Positions 59,721-64,000 of a stretch of DNA of 64,000 bases are shown in pieces. How positions within the stretch are numbered: position 1 is the first letter of the stretch; every line of letters starts with the position of its first letter. Source of the DNA: Tridacna crocea (Eukaryota; Mollusca; Bivalvia; Cardiida; Cardiidae). The stretch covers positions 15,091,001-15,155,000 of the forward strand of contig OX031058.1 of the NCBI GenBank assembly GCA_943736015.1, read 5' to 3'. The position numbers and the translations under genes are program-made. The notes beneath the pieces were generated by a model, which had not been told where the DNA came from, ran no database searches, and saw only the letters and a program-made list of their open reading frames with translations.

Positions 59721-59758
59721 ATTTTTTATCACAACTGGACAATGTAAAAAAAAAATAC

Positions 59759-60400
59759 CTGTTTTTATGGGTTTGGTTAGCTTCTTTGCTTTTCTTGAAG
59801 GCAGGTGCTATTTCTGTTCTTTGGAAGTGCAGCTTTCTGGTGCATCATTTAAATATTCTTGAAAGTCCAATAGGCCAAAAAGTACAATGGCTATATGATT
59901 GCACTTTCCTCCAAGTCCTGCTGCACATAAATCTGCACTTTCCTTTCATAACTTCACCAGTGCTGTTTTTTAAAACTAAATCTGTTTGAAATGTCTTGCT
60001 CTTGTATGATGACAACACCATTCCACTGACATGCGTGTAGTCTTCCAGTTTATTAAATTTTACATCACTTACATGACCAGATTTAAAAAAGTTAAAACCT
60101 TTCCTCAGTGGTTTCTGGGCAACAGGCAAATCTATGATTGTAACAGAGTCTTCAATGTCAGAGTCTGCAGCATGAACTATCATTAATTTTCTTTTAACTA
60201 GATAGTCAACTATGCAAGCATAGTTGAAACCTCTTGGAATAGAACCCATATTTGTTGTCCAGTTTCTCAGTAATGGAAGTGGAAAATTAATATCTTTATG
60301 GATTCCGCAGTCTGCCTCAGTTAACACATTCTGACTACATTCTGATCCATCCGGGTCAACAACAAACTTTGAAAGTCCATTCTCTTGAAGATCTTTCACC
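59759..60400 (-). pseudogene. Exon 2 of the nuclease gene: SWIM zinc finger, frameshifted
   Basis: An open frame runs from 60400 through NGLSKFVVDPDG and SGMVLSSYKSKTF to KGKCRF. It then shifts near 59926-59931 to a frame reading AAGLGGKCNHIAIVLFGLL before a TAG at 59810-59808. Together the two frames give the Cys...Cys...Cys-x-His pattern of a SWIM zinc finger, a DNA/protein-binding module known next to YqaJ domains in invertebrate transposon proteins (from memory). A second shift is needed to reach the donor at 59759. Confidence 0.65.
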
Positions 60401-61318
60401 CTGAAATATCAAACAATGCACAATATTTTAAAAGTTATTCTGTACATCAAGTGTAGAATGTTACTAGTCTTAGCTTCTATGTGATAGGCTTTTCAAGTTA
60501 TAAGTATGCTAGCCTATATTTAGATATATTTATAAATAAATAAATCATTAATAAATGCCGTTTACAGGTGTTAAATTTATTAATTACAGCTGAATGGGAA
60601 TCTAGTGCATATTGCTTAAGTTTGCATATGCTGAAGTCATCTTTTTCCACATTGGTTTAGACCAAATACAGAAAATATTCTTGTGGAAAATAACTAGAGG
60701 CGCTTGAGCGCCTGTATCGCTCCACAGGCCTGATTTTTCTGTAACGGTGAAGAGAAGTTTTTAACAATTACCATTCATTACTGCATTTTAAGAAAAAAGG
60801 CTATGAAAAACATTGTGAGAAAAGAAGAAAATAAAAGTAACCTGCATTTTCTTAGTTTTACACAATAATTTCTACCCTTTTTGATACAAGTTTTACTAAT
60901 TTGAAGATTTATGTTGTCTGCAACATCTTTCAATTATGGCCAGTTATAAAAATTTTGTCGTCTGGTTATAGTTAACTCATTACCAACCTACAACATTTTA
61001 GGATTGTCCAAATAGAAAGCATTTGTAGATGAAAAAATAAAAGTGACTGAAAATTTGAAAGTTGTTTTGTGAAGGGTAGATAACATTGTGGGAAAAGGTT
61101 ACCAGCATTTTCTCCTTTTCCCACAATCTTTTCTAAAGTCTTCTTTGTCAGGGATCAGTTTGATTGGATAACAAAATGCCTTATCACAACAGTAAAGCCC
61201 TGTCCCTCTTTGTACTAGGTCACCAGTAGGTCAACAAACCTTTACCAGAACTAATCAAAGTGCAGAGGTTCTCTTGTTTTATATGAAAAGGATTATAGAT
61301 TATGTAAAGCAACCATCT

Positions 61319-61546
61319 TTAACTCTTTACCAAACGACAATATTTGGGATGTGACCAAACTGAAAGCATTTGCAGACAACAAATTAAACATTGATGAAAT
61401 GATGATTTCTCTCTTTGATGGAGTAGAAAACACTGAGGGAAAAGGAGAAAATGCTGATTACCAGCATTTTCTCCTTTTCCAAGAGTGTTTTCCAAAGAGT
61501 TCTTCTTTAGGGTTATTAAAAGTCAGGAATGTATGGTAAAGACTTA
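61319..61546. mobile_element. Family-A MITE nested in the bivalve-type repeat
   Basis: TTAACTCTTTACCAAACGACAATATTTGG, central hairpin GGAGAAAATGCTG / CAGCATTTTCTCC, end TGTATGGTAAAGACTTA. Confidence 0.8.
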
Positions 61547-61935
61547 CCACCATAGGAACTAACCTGCAATACAACAATTAAATCAAAACAAACAGTTTGA
61601 GAGAAGAAATTTTTCAAAGATTTTACTTTATACCATAAAAGGAAAATGAGTCTCCCATAAAAGCCGTGTTTTTTGATGGATTTTTTTTTTAAGGAATTCT
61701 GTAGACCTCTATCTAAGGAACATTCCTGCAAAATAGTGATGCTATCCAATTAGTGGTTTGGGAGGAGAAGATTTTTAAAGGTTTTTTACTTTTGTTGCCA
61801 TGGAAACCAGAATTATTCATGGAACACAGTTATTTGAAGGAATTTGAAAGAGGACCACCTAAGGAACATTCCTGTGAAATTTGGTAAAAATCCAGGCAAT
61901 AGTTTCTGAGGAGAAGTTTTTTAAAGAAAAAGTTT

Positions 61936-61990
61936 ACGGACGCACGCACGGACGAACGAACGGACGGACGAACGGACGGACGCACGACCG
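61936..61990 (+). repeat. (GGAC/GAAC)n simple repeat
   Basis: Tandem ACGGACG, ACGAACG and ACGCACG units near the 3' end of the interspersed repeat. Confidence 0.85.
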
Positions 61991-62295
61991 ACACAACGCC
62001 ATGACAATAGCTCGCTGGCCTTCGGCAAGTGGAGCTAAAAACCGCCAGCACATAGAAGAAAATGGATCTTAGGGGAACCCCGAATCGTAGGCCAAAACAT
62101 CAAAGTTACAGACCCGTAACCATTGGAATTCCCTTTCAAAAGAATATCCACAACTTAGGCTTTGGATGCATGATAAACAGTTTAGTGTATAATCAGTCTG
62201 TATGGGCGATGTCTGAAAACATAAGGACGGCGATTCAAACTCGCTCAGAGTCACAGCTCGTCGCGCTAGTCGGCAAGATATTTCTCTTAATTTAC

Positions 62296-62456
62296 CTGTT
62301 AGTAAATCTCTTTTTTGAACAACTTGTGTTCGCCGCAAAGCCTCAACAATTCAGCCTTCTTGCGAGATCCTTTGCATCGTTGTCCTCAACAACTGGATCA
62401 GGTAGTACGGCGCCTTTTATATCTTCTTCTCATAGTTTCACTATTCTGTCCACCAT
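62296..62456 (-). pseudogene. Exon 1 of the nuclease gene: SAP-like segment with two TGA codons
   Basis: From ATG at 62456 one frame runs 53 codons plus two bases to AACAG/GTAAAT. TGA occurs at codons 9 and 38. The segment around codons 28-53 (AKDLARRLNC, then GFAANTSCSKKRF) followed by RVKDLQENGL from exon 2 resembles a SAP DNA-binding motif. Both TGAs could come from CGA by CpG deamination. The start codon is uncertain because codon 9 is a stop. Confidence 0.5.
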
Positions 62457-62589
62457 AATTATTGCAATCCAAGATTCCCCCCAAATAATCCCACAATGCA
62501 ACGCGATAAACAACGCGTGACGGTTTGAGGCCTATTCACAATCAATAAATGTCTACTTCCATCTTGAAACAATGGCTTCCGTTCATGAT

Positions 62590-62598
62590 TCTGATTGG
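62590..62598 (-). promoter_or_regulatory. CCAAT box upstream of the nuclease gene
   Basis: On the minus strand this reads CCAATCAGA, mirror-placed relative to the left end: array, then a short AT stretch, then the CCAAT box. It is about 130 bp upstream of the proposed ATG at 62456. Confidence 0.45.
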
Positions 62599-62606
62599 TG
62601 GATTAT

Positions 62607-62842
62607 TACGTGCGCACGTAATAACTAATACGTGCGCACGTATTAGCTACTGCGTGCGCACGCAGTAGCTATTACGTGCGCACGCAGTAGCTAATACGTG
62701 CGCACGTATTAGTTATTACGTGCGCACGTAATAGCTACTGCGTGCGCACGTATTAGTTAATACGTGGGCACGTATTAGCTACTGCGTGCGCACGTAATAA
62801 CTAATACGTGCGCACGTATTAGCTACTGCGTGCGCACGTAGT
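62607..62842. repeat. Right subterminal array of ACGTGCGCACGT palindromes (11 units)
   Basis: Eleven copies of the same CpG-rich palindrome at about 21-22 bp spacing. One unit is changed to CGTGGGCACG. The array is shorter than the left one, so copy number has changed independently at the two ends while the outer 76 bp stayed identical. Confidence 0.92.
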
Positions 62843-62880
62843 ATAAAATATATCTTCCATGTCACTTTTGTGCCACCGTA
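62805..62880 (-). repeat. Right terminal inverted repeat (76 bp)
   Basis: Exact inverted copy of 51130-51205. Complete identity of the two ends suggests recent mobility, or constraint by the transposase, despite damage in the coding parts. Confidence 0.9.
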
Positions 62881-62886
62881 GGTAAC
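62881..62886. repeat. Right target-site duplication GGTAAC
   Basis: Direct copy of the six bases found before the left end of the element. The bases beyond it (ACAATT) do not match the left flank, which marks the outer limit of the duplication. Confidence 0.75.
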
Positions 62887-64000
62887 ACAATTATAATGGC
62901 TTGTTTCTTTGCTTAGTAGAGTAAATATGGGGTACTTTTATCAACTGGCTGTAGTCGGAAACACCATCGCCGCAGATGACTCAATTAATAAGTCAGAGCT
63001 CCCGATAAGAATGATGGCATTCTAAATCAGTTATTTCTCTTCGAAACCCTATGTTATGGGTTCTCATTAGAATGAGTACCCATACCATAGGGTTTAGTGG
63101 AGAATAATCTACATTTTAAATTATGGAATCAAAATTATGCCCTCTATCTGGAGCTCCGACAAGTGTATTCAGTGTAAAAAAAGTACATGTATACGCCGGT
63201 AAATGTACGTGTAAAAGAATCGTAGCAAACGAGGAAAAAATGTTCTAGAAGAACCACTATTGCTTTTTGAGTCGATCCTTGTAGGGGTGTACAACAGCTA
63301 AACGGGGCCAAAAAAAAAAAAGAGTCCTCTGTTGAAAGGCGGGGCAAGGCTTTTTTTTTTTTGGCGGGGGCATCGATAAAAGTAGTCGTAAACCAGTCTT
63401 CGATCCGAAGATTCCATAAAGGTTCCCGCGCGATCCCGGGCTTTATGCTAAACAAGTTACCTATACTACGAGAGGGCATCAATAATTGCCCCGTGATGAC
63501 GTTAGAAAGGGATGAGAAGTTAAAATGATTGCAGTTGTACGGGGTTTGAAGTAAACCGACGATTTTCATTTTTTCCGACCTCCTTCAATCGTGAGAAGTA
63601 TTGGTGGTATATATAGTCGAGAGTTTGTCGTATGTTTTATCATGTGGTCGAGGCTTTAAGATTTGAAGGTTCGGTAAAAAATAAGTGGGGTAAATTCAAA
63701 CGTGAATTTTTTTGAAGAAAAAAATAAAAGGCTCATGTACAATTTTTAACCCGTTCACCAAAAATTATACAAGGGGTGCTCTAATTTGTACAAGATGTCA
63801 TCGTCAATTACCCCAACTTTAAGCAGCCATTTTCTCGGGCATAGTAATCGTGATTATTTGCCCAAGTTCGACCGGTATTTCTTTCAGACAGTTCATAAAA
63901 TGCATATCGGTACAGGATATATTTTCTGCTGTGCAACAACATGTAAACATTGCTTCACTATCTTTAGACTGAGAGAGAAGTATTACTGAAGCACCATTAA
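62887..64000. other. Non-coding stretch with one hairpin
   Basis: A 52-bp imperfect hairpin at 63044-63095 (AAACCCTATGTTATGGG / CCCATACCATAGGGTTT) and A- or T-runs near 63310 and 63350. The 141-residue minus-strand frame at 63144-63569 crosses these runs and has no recognised motif. Confidence 0.5.

Larger units (their letters stand above)
60693..62042 (+). mobile_element. Bivalve-type interspersed repeat in intron 1 of the nuclease gene
   Basis: Starts ACTAGAGGCGCTTGAGCGCC. It then has text such as GAACATTCCTGTGAAATTTGG and TAGTTTCTGAGGAGAAG, a GGAC-rich simple repeat (61936-61990), and a final hairpin (CTGGCCTTCGGC) followed by GAGCTAAAA. This start/end layout is typical of an abundant non-coding family in bivalve genomes (from memory). 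The 3' hairpin before CTAA is Helitron-like, but this is not proven. Family-A MITEs are nested at about 60960-61150 and 61319-61546. Confidence 0.6.
56938..62456 (-). pseudogene. SAP-like / SWIM / YqaJ-type nuclease gene, five exons, several breaks
   Basis: Proposed exons in transcript order are 62456-62296, 60400-59759, 59158-58995, 58556-58461 and 57669-56938, each with GT/AG borders. Exon 1 ends in phase 2, and exon 2 supplies the missing base. Exon 1 has a SAP-like segment, exon 2 a SWIM zinc finger, and exon 5 a YqaJ-type (lambda exonuclease-like) fold. Two in-frame TGA codons lie in exon 1, two frame shifts in exon 2 and one in exon 3. The protein would act as a DNA-binding nuclease or recombinase, presumably an accessory to transposition (inference). 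The stop codon lies in MITE-like sequence, so the C-terminus may be altered. Confidence 0.75.
51130..62880. mobile_element. 11.75-kb DNA transposon with THAP-DDE transposase and SAP-SWIM-YqaJ nuclease genes
   Basis: The element starts TACGGTGGCAC and ends with the exact complement GTGCCACCGTA. The inverted ends are identical for 76 bp. GGTAAC lies directly outside both ends. Inside each end is an array of ACGTGCGCACGT-type palindromes, followed by a CCAATCAGA box and then a gene running inward. The left gene (+) is a THAP/DDE_Tnp_4 transposase and the right gene (-) is a YqaJ-type nuclease with SWIM and SAP-like parts. This gene content resembles eukaryotic ISL2EU/IS4EU-class cut-and-paste elements; that assignment is from memory of the families, not from a search. 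Both genes carry breaks, so this copy is probably inactive by itself but keeps complete ends and could be mobilised in trans. Introns hold many nested MITEs. Confidence 0.9.

Noticed and set aside
62062-62520. 152-residue plus-strand open frame near the right end of the transposon
   Set aside because: It is antisense to exon 1 of the nuclease gene and has no motif.
63144-63569. 141-residue minus-strand frame
   Set aside because: Passes through A/T homopolymers (KKKK, FFF) and shows no domain. A segment near 63405-63475 faintly resembles a tRNA-Asp half, but the T arm is missing.
1-64000. CRISPR arrays, bacterial operons, rRNA
   Set aside because: Regular repeats here are eukaryotic minisatellites or transposon subterminal arrays. 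Introns, MITEs and SINE-like units show the DNA is nuclear eukaryotic.

Overview
The window looks like eukaryotic, AT-rich, repeat-saturated nuclear DNA from a bivalve mollusc. The evidence is many short palindromic MITE families, tRNA-derived SINE-like units, minisatellites, and an interspersed repeat beginning ACTAGAGGCGC and ending in a hairpin followed by GAGCTAAAA, a pattern I associate with bivalve genomes. A dreissenid mussel is my best guess, from memory of repeat style only. No convincing host protein-coding gene, rRNA or functional tRNA was found. Most short open frames are chance or repeat-derived.

Layout. Positions 1-51,100 are non-genic DNA built from about seven families of short inverted-repeat elements, which I label A to G. 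Family A is about 228 bp, starts TTAACYCWTTACCA, ends with its complement, and has a near-perfect central hairpin. Family B (about 229 bp) has the same ends but a different hairpin. Family C (about 255 bp) has CAACACGCGAAAAGG ends and two GC-rich hairpins. Family D (about 260 bp) has ends like ATGCTCTGGCAAAAGG. Family E (about 190 bp) is a whole-length palindrome with ACCAACCATTCTTAAGAA ends. Family F is about 330-450 bp. Family G (about 208 bp) has TTAACCCTT ends and a TGATCTTGATCTACA hairpin. Other features are a 1.8-kb unit with 23-bp perfect inverted termini holding a 451-bp palindrome (6694-8485), a minisatellite of about 24 bp period split by one family-A MITE (35790-36884), and another minisatellite at 45310-45540.

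The centrepiece is one DNA transposon at 51130-62880 (11.75 kb). It has perfect 76-bp terminal inverted repeats and flanking copies of GGTAAC. Immediately inside each end is an array of a CpG-rich palindrome (ACGTGCGCACGT) at about 21-22 bp spacing, with 16 units on the left and 11 on the right. Two genes run inward from the ends. On the + strand a three-exon gene encodes a THAP zinc finger joined to a DDE_Tnp_4-type transposase. On the - strand a five-exon gene encodes a SAP-like N-terminus, a SWIM zinc finger and a YqaJ-type nuclease. Exon phases and splice signals fit. The transposase has one apparent 1-nt frameshift in a T5 run. The nuclease gene has several frameshifts and two in-frame TGA codons, so this copy is probably non-autonomous now, unless some indels are assembly errors. 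The family is most like ISL2EU/IS4EU-class elements (inference). Introns are packed with family A/B MITEs.

The rest (62,887-64,000) shows only a hairpin and low-complexity DNA. Coordinates of degenerate repeat copies are approximate.
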